The notes: a model not told the origin generated them from the letters alone. 64,000 nt of DNA from Thunnus maccoyii (GCF_910596095.1 NC_056553.1:15423291-15487290); one strand, 5' to 3'; counted from the stretch's first letter, positions 12,501-25,425 are shown. Translations and numbers: made by a program.

Positions 12501-14923
12501 TTGAAATTCCCACCATGTCAGTGAAAATGTTTACAGTATATGTGGTTGTAAAATATTATTTAACCATTGGGAGGCAGCACATTACAATTCTGTTAATGCT
12601 CCTCAGGCTCCATAATCTCTTCAGCAATTATGTCTTTTTGCTAAATGAATGCCTTTTTTTTTCGCTGGATATTTTCTGATTATTTGTTCTTTTTTGTGTG
12701 TATTCCTGTCCCTCTTTGTCCACTCAAGGAGAACAGTGGTTTTCTACTCAATGCCCTGCTGAAGAGGGGTTTAAGTGAGGAACATCCAATACCTGACACT
12801 TTGCCAATGGCCACAGCTGCAACGGACGCCTTCAAATTAGATGCCATGACTACCGAGCCAGAAGACTTGGAGACAGTGGCCCCAAATTCAGCGGCTCCCA
12901 GCCCCCCGCAGCCCCACTCTCTGGGTCCGGGGCCCCAGCACTCGCTCAGCAGCTCGGGGAATGGATCAGGCTCTGGAGACCCTCTGGAGGAGGAACTGCG
13001 ATCCAGACTCAGAGAGCTGGTCAGCCGTGCCAACAGCAAAGACAGCAGCTCATCCGAAGAGGACTTTGCAAAGTGGCCTGCAGACAAACAGACAGATAAA
13101 GAAAGTGACAGACAGAGAGAGAAGACGAAGCTGAGAGACGTAGAAAGAGAAAGGCAGAGGGCGAGTGACAGATTAAGAGCCAGCAGTAAGGAAAGAGAAA
13201 AAGGAAGTGAAACAGTGGAACAAGTGAACGGACAAGAGATGACAAGACGTGAGAAACTAATAAAGAGTCCATCGCTGAGTGAAGAGGGAAGAGTTAGGGA
13301 GAGGAGGTTAGAGAAAGGAGTAGAGAGTTTGGAAGACAAAGTAGATGACCAGGGGCAAAAGAGAGGAGACAGAAGAGAGGGGAACAGACAAAGTAAGAGG
13401 CAACATAAAAGAGATGTGGAGAAGGAAGCAGGACAGAAAGGAGGAGGATGGAGGAGTGGATCCAGCGCAAGTTCTCCTGCAGTTACGCCTTCTTCCCAGG
13501 AGGGAGTGCTGTCTGACAACCAGGTAAGGGGGAGAGAAGAACGTGAGGCAGATTTATTTGTTTCCACCGCTTATATTCTACTTCTGTCGCTGCCCCGCTA
13601 GAGCTGTACTGTCTGTCTGTCTGCCTTTTGATAAATTTATTTTCCAAAAACTCCTCAACCACCCACTTTCCTCTCTTATCCATGTATTTATGTGACAAAC
13701 ACTTGTTGCTCATCCTGTGCTTTCCCTCTTTCTCTGTGCTCCACTTCTCCCTTTGTTCGGCTGGCCTGTGTGTTTCTTTGTGTGTGTGTGTGTGTATGTT
13801 TGTATGTGTGTGTCAGGAGCAACAGAATGACTTGGAGCAACAGCAGAGGCTTCATTTGCTCTCCTCTCTCTTACAGCAGGTGAGACATCAGCTAGAAAGC
13901 AAAAGGCATCTTGTGATATCTTGCACAGGATGCAATGCTTTGAAACACATCTGTCCTGACTAAATGCACAGTAATGCATCTACTTAATACGTGACAGTTG
14001 TGTTGAAATGGGGTAACAGGATCCAATAGCACTTCTGTTGATGGTATGTTTTTCTTATTTCTAAAAAATAAGGTAGACATGTGACATTGAGAGTGCAGCT
14101 AAAATAGTTTGTGGTAGCAGAAAAGCTAAATACAAGTGGAAACATTATACCTCAGTCTCTCAAAATCAGATAGCAAGGTCTTCTTTGTAGACTCACCATT
14201 TTGCAGTGGTTTTCGAGAATCATACAGGAAAACATCCATCATAGAGGTGCTGCAAATACTTTTTTTTTTCATTAATAAAAGTTTCAAAAGGTCAGACTGC
14301 AACATAGCCACAAGCCTGGTGGTGTTTTGCATAAATAACAATTTTTACTCCTCACAATGTGAACAGCTCCAACCAGTTAGCCTTTCTTCTCTGGAAGTTG
14401 TTAAATTTCTGGGGAATGTAAGAAATAACTAGTATCTGAAAAATAAGTACATACAGCATACAACAAGAATGAAATCTGATATTAAAAGACAAATGACATC
14501 CTGTTATAGTTTAACAGATGAGCTGTATTCGAATTCCATACTACATACTAATCCTAAGCATGTTTGTAGTATTTTCCTTTCCTTACAGATGTCAGATGCA
14601 GACTAAATCTGCTTGATTTTGAGTGTGCTGTTGTACTGTACACTAGTATGCACAATGCAACGCACAAAGGAAGTAGAGGAACTACTCACAGCTGGATATG
14701 CTGGAAAACAAAAAAGAAGTATTATTTTTATTTGGAAAAAGAACATTTTGTTTCCTAATTGTGAGCTTTAATTGGCAGGGACAGAGTGATTGATATTTGT
14801 TGGCTTACATATTGAATTATTACTGTGAACAAGTACTGTATATACTAACTGTAAAACTGTAAGACACATTGTAAATTCATGAACATATAGACATGTCAAA
14901 ACCATAATGAAGTGACATAGATA

Positions 14924-14986
<63 letters not shown>

Positions 14987-17900
14987 CCCTGGACGTTCAC
15001 TTTTGAAATCACCTCCTGTACTACTGGTGTTACATGTGAAGCGTGTGGGTCGATGTTGTGTCATTAGCCAGACTCATTAAAAGGGCTCCTATGAGTAATG
15101 CTCATCTCTCACAATGTGTATGACACATCTACAAATGTGATCTATTTCTGATGGTTTTCACAGCTCCCTTTTGAAACCCAAGTTGGACTGCTCAGTTTGA
15201 TGTGAATCGGGGAAAAAAACATGTCACAGTGACAGTGATATTTGTGTCTTTTTGTTCTTTCTTTTGTATTTACATCAAATGTACAGATTATTTAAAAAAA
15301 AAAAAAAAAAAAAACTTGTCATTTTAAAACTCCTGCACATTGTCTGGCTCACTGCTGATAAAGTAATTAACATTTTGGGTCTACATGACAATCAAGTATA
15401 TAAATAAACATCACAACAGTTCCATATATATTATATATACATAGATGCTGGATACTTGTCCAATCAGAGGAGCACAAAAATAAGGTCAGTTGGTGAATGA
15501 AATACCCTGAGAAAACGTACACAATGCCCTCCAGGCAATCTATAAAGAAGGCCTTTGTCTTTAAAATTATCAATAAAACATCATACAATAAATTTTTTGA
15601 AAAAGATGAGAAAACTGCCAATTTGAACATGAACATGTGTGCATGTAATACTGGCACTTTGGCGCAAGATTTTATTGACTGTAGAAGACATAATGTATAT
15701 ATGTCAGACTGTTTGATCTGTTTCTTTGGAGTGGATGAGAACATCAAAGTCTCAACAAGCATCCATTTCTCCATCGACCAGCTCAAGTCAATATCTCAGA
15801 GCATCCATGCAGCTCAGTCTTTTTGAGATCACTGAATGGTGTTTTTTTTAAAGAGATAAGAGGTTCACTGTGCTGCCTCTCATCTCTCACCTAATACTGT
15901 CTCTCGTCTCAACCAAAGTGCTGCCTCTCATCCGTTTTCCTTCCCTACTTGCCTCTCCCGTCACCGGCTAAAACTCTGCGTTTCAGACTGTCCCACTGTC
16001 TGTCTGTCTATCTTAGAGGGATCAATACGCCTCCAATCCTACTGATCAAAGCTTCAGCCAGTGATTCATTCATTATTGAATTACATCTGTCTCTCTTCAC
16101 CATGCTTTCCGTTTCTTACACGGTTTTTTCATCTATTCGATAAAAAAAAAACAACAACACTTTGCTTGCTTTCTTTACCAGGCATCTTAATGGCTAAATT
16201 ATTATTTGTCACAGACAGCTTGAATTTGGAAACAAGCTTGGATTTTGGGATGAACAAGCTGCTCCAGTTACTAGAGACACTGACCAGTAAACACAATGAC
16301 AAACTGTTTATTAAAAATGTTTTTTCAGTTGTCTGTCAATGGCATTTTGATATGGTGGCAAGTCTGCCAACAGGTTTGCCCGTCCATTCATAAATTAATT
16401 ACCTCAGCTTGTGACATTTAACCAAGAATGTTGATGCTCTTCTACTTTTTAAAACTGAAAGGTCAAAACTGATTATTTTTCAACAGCATGTTAATTTATT
16501 TTTGGGGTATTTTCTGTACTGGACATACAATCTTGGATAAAGTCTTTATAGCACTGTAATCACATACAATATATATATATTTTAATTGATAGCTAAATTA
16601 CTGATTCCTCAGCTGCACACCCAATCGTCATAATTTCTATCCTGGAGATAATCATACATCTCCTTTTTTTGAAAATGAGCTGCACAGTAATAGGAGAGAT
16701 TCTGCCCACTGCAACATCTTTTAACCATTCAAAGGCTAAAAAACAAAAGATCAGTCACTCCTCCAGCTTTGTCTTGAAACACGCTTTGTTTCCTTTCCTC
16801 CTCTTTTTCTTTCTTCTTTCACCTCCTGATTGCTCTTCCCAGGTCAAGCATGTGTGTGAGGAAAAAGTGTGACAAATATGTGTCACCTGCATAATATTCT
16901 TTTACAGATTTTTGCAGCATGAGCAAGGGTCTGAAATGCTGATAAATCACAAATCGTTCAACGGGTTAAACCACATTGAGTTTATTTGCTTTCCATTCAT
17001 TTTACAATAATGATTTTAAAATGTTTTTTGCTATGCTAATGATTTTATAATGTCCCAAAATTGTGATTGCATAATTGCCTTTTGTTACATCCCCTTGCTA
17101 GCAGAATGAAACATATTTTTTCATCATTATGCTACATTAGGCACTCAGTTTGTCATCAATGTGATGTTTGCAGATTTTATTTAGCTACATGCCTCAGAAT
17201 TTTCCCTACTCATGCATTAAGCTCCTAACATATGTTAAAGGGTTTCTCAGTTCAACACTGAAACTGATTTTGTGTTGCTATTTTTCACAATTTTTATTCA
17301 TAAAAATGTATTTTGGATGAATGTTTTTTATATGTTCCTTTTCATCATTTTTATTCATAAATATATTTTGTAAGTTAAATCAAATTAAGCCTTTCAGAAT
17401 GTATTATTTTGATCACTGACTTCTGTACTGTTTGTGTGTTCTTTAAATGAAGCAGAAGTACTCGGCTGCATCTCTCTGCAGCATCACCACGGAGGTGCTG
17501 AAGGTTTTGAACGCCACAGAGGAGCTGATTGGCGAGGCGGGAGGTGACAGCTACACCCCGTCTGAGTCCATCAGTGCTTCCCCTATCTCCAGCAGCTCTG
17601 AGACCCGCAGGCTGGATCAGAGGCTTACCAAGATGGAGGAGAATGTAAGATAGAGAGCACCGTAGCCCCTGAAAGTTTTAACTTTCAATGACAAAAGTTA
17701 TGTTGAAATCATCCTAAGAGGAACTAAATGTCTGGGTGTGTTACTCCATGCAGGTGTACCTGGCTGCTGGTGCTGTGTATGGCCTTGAGGGGGCACTGGG
17801 GGACTTGGAGCATTGTGCCCGCAGTATTAGCAGTGATACCACAGACACAGAGCTGGCTTTCCTGGAAGACCAGGTGGCCACCGCGGCTGCTCAGGTCCAG

Positions 17901-20900
17901 CAGTCTGAACTACAGGTACTGGAGAAGGATTTGTAACTCTCCACACACTTGTCCTGCTCATCAGCATCTGTTTTGTTCTTCAGTTGTCTATGAGCCAAAC
18001 AGCACCCCAAATCCCAAACTTTTCTCCCAGCTCACACACACTGTTGATTTTGTGAGCAATGAGTTCATTTTCAAGCCATTTATTGTAAAATCTGGGGGTG
18101 ATGTTACATGCTGCAACAAAATCAGGTGTTGGACTAAAGTGTAAATTAGGCACATCTAGCATTCTCCTTTCTCCTTTCAGATATCAAACATTGAGGCCAG
18201 GATATCAGCTCTGAAAACAGCTGGGTTGAATGTGACTGTCTGCAATCGCTTCTGCAAGTCCAAGCCAAAGGTACCTTAAGGCCCTTAAAGCTCCCTAATA
18301 ACTCTCATACACACAACCATACACACTTTTTTACCTGTAGGTCACCTATATTGTCTAGTGAAGCCAAATATCTTTGTCTGGTTGTGTATGCTAACATTTT
18401 ATCATAATGTATGGGTATGATAAGCAACTGAAGCTAACTGGCCTGATACTGAAAGTGAGAAAATGTAACATCTTTAAGTGTTTGTGGTCTGTTGATTTAT
18501 CAACACTCTCATTACAGCCTCAAACCCTGGACTCATCACGCCATCAGAGGAGGAAGCTGCCAGCCCCTCCACTGAAAGGTACCAAACAATGTTATTAATT
18601 CAGAAAAAACAAATCTTGTGTACTACTACATACTGTCATGGCACAGGTAGTACCACTAAAATGATTTGTTGTTAGATCTAGAGGATTTAATTTCCACTAA
18701 GCCTTACAGCTGTGCCAGCTATTAACAAGCCACAAAATACATTGAGCACAGCTCAGGCTAACAAACAGAAACTAATGTTATCGTTCATTGTTACAGTCTC
18801 AACAAAAGAGTTTTTTGCTAACAGCAGCACGCCACTCTCAAGCGCTTGTATCTCTACTCTCCGTCTTCTCTCCGTCTGCCTTGTGACAGGCTCATATTAG
18901 ATAAGACCCACCCTCTTGATGTTTGGAAACCAATCAAAATGACAACCATGAGCTTGACAGTACACACATGAAAACCAAGTGTATGCTGAAAATTAATACA
19001 AGGAAAAAAATGATAAACTAGACAAATACACTTCTAAATAACCATTAAAAATTTAAAATGAACATTTCAGTTTTTTAGCACTGCTCTGTCTGGCTTTTAG
19101 TCTTAAATTAAAACTAAAATTGAAAACTCCCAAAATGATACACACAAGCTGATTTAGCAAAAACTCCATGGTTAGAATTAGTAAAGTAATCAGCATTGAA
19201 GCAAAATTAACTCAAATAGTAACAAGTTCAAGATGCAGATTCACTCCAAATGTATTTTCTTGGGACACACCATATATCTTCCATTAAATTAGACAAACTA
19301 CAGTGATGGAAATTATTTTCAATCATTACTGAATAACATAATCACTTGACATTTTTAATAATTCCAAGCCCAATATTTATATCTGTTGAAATGGGGAAAA
19401 CATGACATTTAAATCTGTAGTAGCAGACTAAATGATCCAAGCTCTTGAAGGTTGTTACTGCTGTGATGTTGTACCCACATTTTACTACTTATCAGTCATC
19501 AGTGGGTTTAACAGAAGTGATGTGAGTGTCTTAACCTATACCTTATCAATCCATACTCTCCTGACCACAGACACTGCTTAACAGCCTTGTACGCACACAC
19601 TCTTTCTGTGAGTCAGAGAGAAACTGAGACAGCTAGAGATGGAGAGTGATACAGAAACAAGGGGACACTCTCATTCACCTTGTTCTTTGTCCTAAAAGAA
19701 AAGATCAGGGGCTGAATGGATGCAAAAGTGAATACATCTGCTAGAAAGGGACTAAGTAACTGAAAAGCTCCATTAGATGTAAAGAAGCCAAATGGAAACA
19801 CGCAGTACAGGAGGATAAGGCTGTTTTATCAACCAACAAGAAGTCGGTTCCTTTTCATGTCAGTGAATGGCTCTCTTTTTTTTCTGTTGGGGCTTTCTTT
19901 ATTTTCTATTTGTCTCGTTTTTTCTTCACCAGCATCCACACAATAGCTCTGATTCAGGGTGGCTTTTTTAGCACAGCTCGAAAGACATAGAGCATACAGG
20001 ACAATGGGCTAAAATCAGTGACCAAGACACGTAATCATATCTTTTTTTTTTTTTCTTTTTTTCTTTTTAAACTTTGTTTATTGGGTTTTGCAAGAACATA
20101 CAATTGTGTCATCAGAGCATCAGGTATCAGGTATATATTCCCTTTATAAAAAGACATTATAAAAAAGTGACAATTGACATATTGCTAAACACCAAAACAG
20201 CTTACAAAGACTAAAATAACACAACCATAAACAAACACAAATAAAAATACAAAAAAAAACATCAGTCAGCCAATAGTAAACCATGTCAGTAATAGACACT
20301 AATAGTCAGTACAGCAGCATATCACCCACGCCACAACAAACACAATATTGATGCCTCTCCAAACCACAAAAGTTGCATCAATCAGGAATGAGTGGGAAAT
20401 TTATCCTCTTAACGAATTGGAAGAATGGACTCCATATTTTCACAAATTTAATTGGAGGAGCCACTTAATAAAAGTCTGATTTTTTTTTTCCCATTCTAAG
20501 AAAATAAACGATGTCTATTATCCAGTGCAGTTCTAGCCAGTAGGGTGCCAAAACCTAAGACATCTTTTTTGGATGTTGAGAGGGAAGGCAACAAGTAGAA
20601 AATCCCAAATAATGCACTGAGAGAATTTGGTTCTACTTTTTCCCCATTTATCTCTGAAAATCTCTGTCCAATAATTATGTAGGGATGGACAAAGCCAAAA
20701 CATGTGTGTGAGGTTTGCAGGAGATTGCTGACACCTATCACAGGCTGGTGATACACCGTCACAATCAAGCCTTAGTGTAGTAGGTACGGTGTACCACTTT
20801 ACATTGAATAAGACCATGTCTTGCATAAATAGAAGATTTGTGTACCCGTTCTAAAATTTCTGTCCAAACTTCCTCTGGTATACTTCCCTCAGATGCTCCT

Positions 20901-22857
20901 CCCAAAGGGTCTTTATAGAGTTTGATGACTGGACGTAAAAGATTAATTTGGTTTGTGGATTAAATTGAGCCTTTCAGAGTTGGGATTGGTATCAGGAAAC
21001 CATCTAAATTTGAATAATTAGGTAGGTTGGGAAACATGGGGGAATGTGTTATGGGCAAAGCTACAGACCTGTGAATATCTGAAAAAAATGTTGCCTGGGA
21101 AGTAAAACTGTCCAAGTCCAACTCTGTCCAAGAGTTGCTGAAAGAATGCAAAAACATTATCAACATACCAGTATTTAAAAGTATTGATACCAAGATTTGA
21201 CCACATGAAGAAAACTGTCTGCTAGAGAAGGAGGAAAGACATGATAATAAGCTAGTGGGGCATAGGTAGAAAATGAATATAGACCAAAATAGCGCTTAAA
21301 CTGAACCCAGATCCTAAGAGAGGTTTTAACAATCACATTCTTAGTATAGGGAGAAGTGGAAGAGTGACTGGAGAGTGTACTAGAGCCATCAGTGATACAG
21401 GTTTGGTGGAGTTTGCCTCTACAACCAGACAGGTCAGGGGAGGTTCAAAGACCTCATATTGAAGCCATTATTTGAAAATCCTGATATTGGCAGCTCAGTA
21501 ATAAAACATGAGGTTTGATAAAACCATCCGTCCAAGTGGCTTAGGCCTTTGTAAGTATTGTTTACGCAGCCTAGGATCCTTCTTATTCCAGATAAACTCC
21601 AAGATCAGGCTATCCACTGTACGGAAGAAGGTCTGAGGGGGGAAAAGTGGTATGCATTGGAACAAGTAGGAGCACCATGGAAGAATATTCATTTTAACAG
21701 AATTGACTCATGCAACTAAAGATAGATTGAGCACAGACCAGCATTCACAGTCTTCTCAGATTCAGGTCAACGGGGGGGGGGCAAAGTTAGCCTTGTAAAG
21801 GTCTTCAAATTTGTATGCAACATGGACTCCAAGATATGTAAAGCTATGTTGGGCAATTTCAAAGGGTAGGTTGCGTAGAGGGTATTTCTTAGCAGCTGTA
21901 TTAATAGGAAATACCTCACTTTTGTTTAAGTTCAATTTGTATCCAGATATCAGACCAAATGATTGAAGAGTGGCAAGGGCAGTAGGGACAGAGACAGGCA
22001 GGTTGGAAATGTACAAAAGGAGGTCATCTGCGTAAAGGGAGACCTGCAACTCTATACCACTTCTAAGTATGCCTGTAATATGGGTTAGAAACGCTATCGA
22101 AAGGGGTTCAATGGCGATTGCAAATAATAATGGACTCAAAGGACAAACCTTGTAGAGCAATAAAGTGAAAATACTCAGATTGAATATTATTTTCCTGACT
22201 GAGGTTTGCAGAAAAGAATAGAGCAGCTTAAAAAAGGTAGTATAAAAAAGTATAAAAAAGGTAAATCCATTCCACTCTATCAAATGCCTTCTCAGTGTCT
22301 AAAGATATTAAAGCCTCATGGGTATTAGAGGTGGAGACATGTAGATTGTATTGAACAGACGTCTAAGGTTGAAGGAATGCCTGTTCAAGTGTAGTGCCAA
22401 CAGCTTTGACAACATTTTAAAGTCAATGTTCAGCAAATTATTGGGCAGTAGGAGGTGCAGGCTAGAGGATCTTTGCCTTTTTTCAAGAGGAGGGAAATGG
22501 AGGCTTGAGAAAGAGTGTAAGTGTCCTTTTCAGTCCATCATAGGCTCTAAATTTATGGCTGGGAAGACGGTCTTGACATTTGAGATAAAACTCAGTTGAA
22601 TCAGATGTTATGGCTTGTCTCTTTATGGATGCTACTTTTGTTCAGTGCCATCATTTTTGCATTTCAGATAAGTTGGAGCCAGAGCAGCAGGTGAAAGTCT
22701 TTCGTCCGTAGTGACAGTCAGCAGCACAACGAGTCCCTCAGGGCCACTTCAGAGCCCCAGGGACGGGGGGCCCCTCTCATCCAGTGCCTTGACCCAGCGT
22801 CCACCTCCAGCTCCAGGCCAAGCAGGAGCCAACACCTGCCCTGTGCAACCCACATAG
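5361..22857 (+). CDS. myrip: MYRIP (myosin VIIa and Rab interacting protein), partial, N-terminus outside window
   Basis: MYRIP is a Rab27a effector that links melanosomes and secretory granules to myosin VIIa/Va and anchors PKA. The first visible exon starts with two bases of a split codon, so the N-terminal Rab27-binding zinc-finger domain lies upstream. In-frame exons: 5361-5447, 6199-6296, 6569-6649, 7343-7504, 9591-9759, 10914-11440, 12309-12458, 12729-13523, 13817-13879, 17456-17644, 17754-17915, 18181-18270, 18518-18578, last exon from 22668 or 22673. This gives about 890-940 residues; human MYRIP is 859 in total. The helix ALRVAEEAIEEAIAKAEEF (from 6199) is the known PKA RII-binding helix. 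The C-terminal exons carry VYLAAGAVYGLEG, EDQVATAAAQVQQSELQ, ISNIEARISAL and RRKLPAPP, which match MYRIP rather than melanophilin. Exon 12729-13523 is unusually long and charged. The C-terminus is ambiguous: stop at 22711 or 22857. Confidence 0.93.
6525..6566. repeat. (GT)n microsatellite abutting a myrip splice acceptor
   Basis: A GT run ends directly in the acceptor GTGTGTGCAG used for the exon at 6569-6649, so the repeat replaces the usual polypyrimidine tract. Confidence 0.9.
8528..8576. repeat. (CA)n-rich interrupted microsatellite
   Basis: Two CA runs separated by a short unique spacer, in the intron between the myrip exons ending at 7504 and starting at 9591. No other feature was seen in this roughly 2.1-kb intron. 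Confidence 0.85.
10258..10764. mobile_element. MITE with inverted ends, in a myrip intron
   Basis: The left end AAGGTGCAATATGTAAGAAT and the right end, read on the other strand (GCAATACGTAAGAAT), form terminal inverted repeats about 500 bp apart. No open frame of note. I recognise this end sequence as a common teleost repeat, from memory and not from a search. Confidence 0.55.
11625..12300. mobile_element. Degenerate hAT-like MITE with a nested repeat, directly upstream of a myrip exon
   Basis: Contains the same teleost motif series as the 1714-2893 element (tracts such as TACTTAAGTAAAAGTACCAA, GAGTAAAAAGTACAATATTT and CTCAAGTAAAGTACTGGTGC). Within it, 11918-11927 (GGTTCCCAAC) and 12052-12061 (GTTGGGAACC) are inverted repeats bounding a second small insertion of about 150 bp. 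The element runs up to the acceptor of the exon at 12309. Confidence 0.55.
13880..17455 (+). other. myrip: Long myrip intron, non-coding
   Basis: No supported gene. It holds a (CA)n tract at 14925-14983 and an A-run at 15294-15314. The open frames around 15367-15826 lie on both strands, are AT-rich and have no recognisable domain, so I treat them as chance. Confidence 0.75.
14925..14983. repeat. (CA)n microsatellite
   Basis: About 29 uninterrupted CA units in the long myrip intron. Confidence 0.95.
20041..22640 (-). mobile_element. 5'-truncated, decayed L1-like non-LTR retrotransposon (LINE), antisense in the last myrip intron
   Basis: Minus-strand reading gives reverse-transcriptase motifs in order: DTEKAFDRVEW (about 22290-22258), then CPLSPLLFAIAIEPL, then SLYADDLLLYIS containing the catalytic YADD (about 22030), then YLGV. 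Further down come FFRTVDSLILEFIWNKKDP and THMFWLCPSLHNYWTEIF, typical of the L1 C-terminal part. Frames shift and stop repeatedly, so it is inactive. The 3' end (low coordinates) has AATAAA and then an A-rich tail, seen as T-rich sequence at 20041-20066 on the plus strand. The 5' edge near 22640 is approximate. L1 or Tx1 clade is inferred from motif style. Confidence 0.85.
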
Positions 22858-24270
22858 CACTCAGCCCTCAGCCAGGCACAGCACCGCGTCAGTCAAATGC
22901 CTCACAGATGCCTCACTCCCTTCTTTCCTTTCTCACCCTGAAGACACTACCTGCTTTTCCCTTTTCCAGTTGATCCCCAAATATCTTTTTCTCGCCATGC
23001 ATACAAAAGGTCAAGCAAGGATGACTCGACAGCCGGTGTCTCTGCCTTAAAATCTGCAAAACACTCCTTATGACCCCAAACTCAAAAAGAATATCTGTAC
23101 AGACAAAAAAAACTGTCATGTCCTTTTTCTATCTGTTTGCAAGAGTATTGTGATTTAATGTACAATGAAGATGTGTGGAAAAATCATGTGAAACTTTCTG
23201 TAATTCAGTGTCCCAAAAAGAGGCTGAGCCGTGTTTTATACTGCATCTTCGTCTCTCCAAATGAAATGTTGTGAGGAATCTTTATCATACTGTAAGCCCC
23301 TTCAGAGCTTTTATGAATGATTGTCAGTTTTCACACACACATACACACAGCTATCAGATGGTAATCCTCATTTTGGGGGATGATTGTACCTTTTGACATT
23401 TTAACCATTTTAAAATTCATGCACTAAATTACCAGAAAATAGTGTTTAGATGTGTATCAAAATGTGTTTGTCCTTCTTGCCTTCCACTAAAATTGCTAGA
23501 TGGCAATAATGGAACACAAAGCACATTTGATCATTTGTGAACAGACTGAAACAAACTAGTTACAGGAAATATAGGTTTTGTAATTTTACAAGGCTTTATT
23601 GCTGAGAGTTAGATGAAAAGATTGACACCAGTGGTATCAATCTCCTCATCTAACTCTCAAGAAAAAATGAATAAGGATATTTCCCACAGTGTTTCTTCAA
23701 TTAAATGCCAACTGTAATGATATTTAACTGGGGAAGTGCTCTCCTATTTATTCAAAAAAATAAAATGCTGATAAGAACTGATCAGCAGTCACACATATAC
23801 ACTCACTACAGCCTTAATATGGAAGCTACATTGAAATTAATCAAACATGAGGTTTGAATAAGTCTGAATGTCAGACCCAACATAAACCTTGATAGGTCTG
23901 ATATTCAGGTTTTCTCTGAGAGTGATTTCATTTTTTATTTAAAGAAACACAAGCCATCCCCTCATGCAGTATTCTTCAACCCAAAGTCATTTTTCTTCCT
24001 CTCTGTCATTTTCTTCGTTTACTTTCAAACTTTGTGGCCTTTTATTTGAGCGAAAGGTATTCTCATGTTTCCCCCTTCGCTGGGTCATGTCAGAACTTTT
24101 GTGTTGCATTCAGAAAATCTTGTAAAGATTTTTACATATTGAAGTCTAATGGGCTAAATAACAAAATACCATGAAACCATGATTTTGTTACGAGCAATTT
24201 ATTTTTGTACTTACTGAACGTTTTTATGCAATATCGCTGAAATAGGTACTATTGCAAATTAAAGGCTTTA
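22712..24270 (+). other. myrip: Probable myrip 3' untranslated region
   Basis: Non-coding sequence after the last exon. A variant poly(A) signal ATTAAA lies at 24258-24263; an AATAAA-like tract near 23758 is an alternative. It contains the 55-nt hairpin at 23604-23658. The 3' end is not certain. Confidence 0.5.
23604..23658 (+). repeat. 55-nt inverted repeat (hairpin) in the myrip 3' UTR
   Basis: Arms GAGAGTTAGATGA... and ...TCATCTAACTCTC pair over about 26 positions with three mismatches or wobbles and a 3-nt loop. The sequence resembles a widespread teleost repeat end, so it may be a palindromic transposon remnant rather than a dedicated RNA element. Confidence 0.7.
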
Positions 24271-25424
24271 TTCTCTCCTCAAAGGAGCCCTCCTCAATCG
24301 GTCCCGTCAAACTCTCTCATGTGATGACTCAAAGTGCTTTCAGTGTATGCCTGCATTTACCATTTGATATTCTGCCAGTAATGAAGATGGTAAATGTTAC
24401 AAAAACACGGCATTTTTGGAGTGGCTAGAACGATTCATACTGTATTTGTACTACTTTAACACTAGATTTGAGAATACTGCCTTTCATTTTTGGGTTATTT
24501 TACTTTACTCTGTGACCACTTACATCAGTCAGAATATCCGTTAGCCATGCACATGCTTGTCCAAGCTTTTGCTTGATGATTGGGCTACAGTTTAAGAGTA
24601 GGGCGGGATTTCCTGATGGACTAATTGAACTGAAAGGTGTGATGATCTTCTGTATGAATGCTCTGCCCCTTCTACCAGTGACCTTTTCATCCCAGCCTTT
24701 CACATCTCTGGTTTTGCACACTGACCCCGTTCCTTTGTCAATCTTGAGGTGTTGATGTATAAAAGCATGTTTCTGGTTTTATCAAATCGATGTACAAATG
24801 CCCATGAGAAGCACAGCTACAAGGGTCCAATCATCAGTGTCCTGTATTTTTCTAATGTAAAAAAAAATACTATCTCATCTCAGAATTTGTTAATATATGT
24901 ATATGTGTGAAAAGATGGATATGATATAGAATAATGTGTGTATTGACCAATCATAGTTGACCGATCTTTCAGTGTTGTGTGCAAGAGACTGTGTAAAATT
25001 GTCATGACTTGTAAGGCTGGATTCACACAGGACGTCTAATTTAATACTGTAACTGTGTCCCAGATACAGTCTCAGAAATGATGAGATATTCACACAGAGC
25101 TAAAAACAAATATCACTTTGTTCCTGTTTAAATCCAGTGTGAGTGACTATGATGAGGTTCACTGTGCACAACTCCACAGGTGGGCCATTCACTTTTATGT
25201 GCAATTGTTTGTTGCAATCCATATGACATGTTGGGGAAAATATTAACAAGCAAAAAATACAGATTCTCTATGTGCCACAGTACTCTGAGAGAAAAAAATG
25301 TATTATGAAATGAATAAAATTTGCAAACATAAAACAAGCTAACTCTTTTGAAAGAAAGTGTGTGCAGCAGCTTCACCCTAACATACAGTATGAGGATCAA
25401 CAGATATAATCACAACATCCTGGT
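24271..25424. other. Intergenic region between myrip and the PrRP-family gene
   Basis: The two genes converge here. No coding sequence or RNA gene was seen; AT-rich, without a clear repeat. Confidence 0.6.
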
Positions 25425-25425
25425 T

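Noticed and set aside
12680-13567. 295-codon open frame on the minus strand opposite a myrip exon
   Set aside because: Leucine/serine-rich shadow created by the purine-rich charged codons of the plus-strand exon. No start context, no domain, and the plus strand fits MYRIP.
15367-15826. Overlapping frames on both strands in the long myrip intron
   Set aside because: AT-rich, no homology recognised, no splice sites or start context. Cannot be supported as a gene.
5361-22857. Melanophilin (MLPH) as the identity of the first gene
   Set aside because: MLPH is next to PRLH in mammals, but the C-terminal motifs (VYGLEG, QVATAAAQV, RRKLPAPP) and the PKA-binding helix are those of MYRIP.
23604-23658. 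microRNA precursor
   Set aside because: The loop is only 3 nt and the sequence resembles a dispersed fish repeat, so I list it only as a hairpin.
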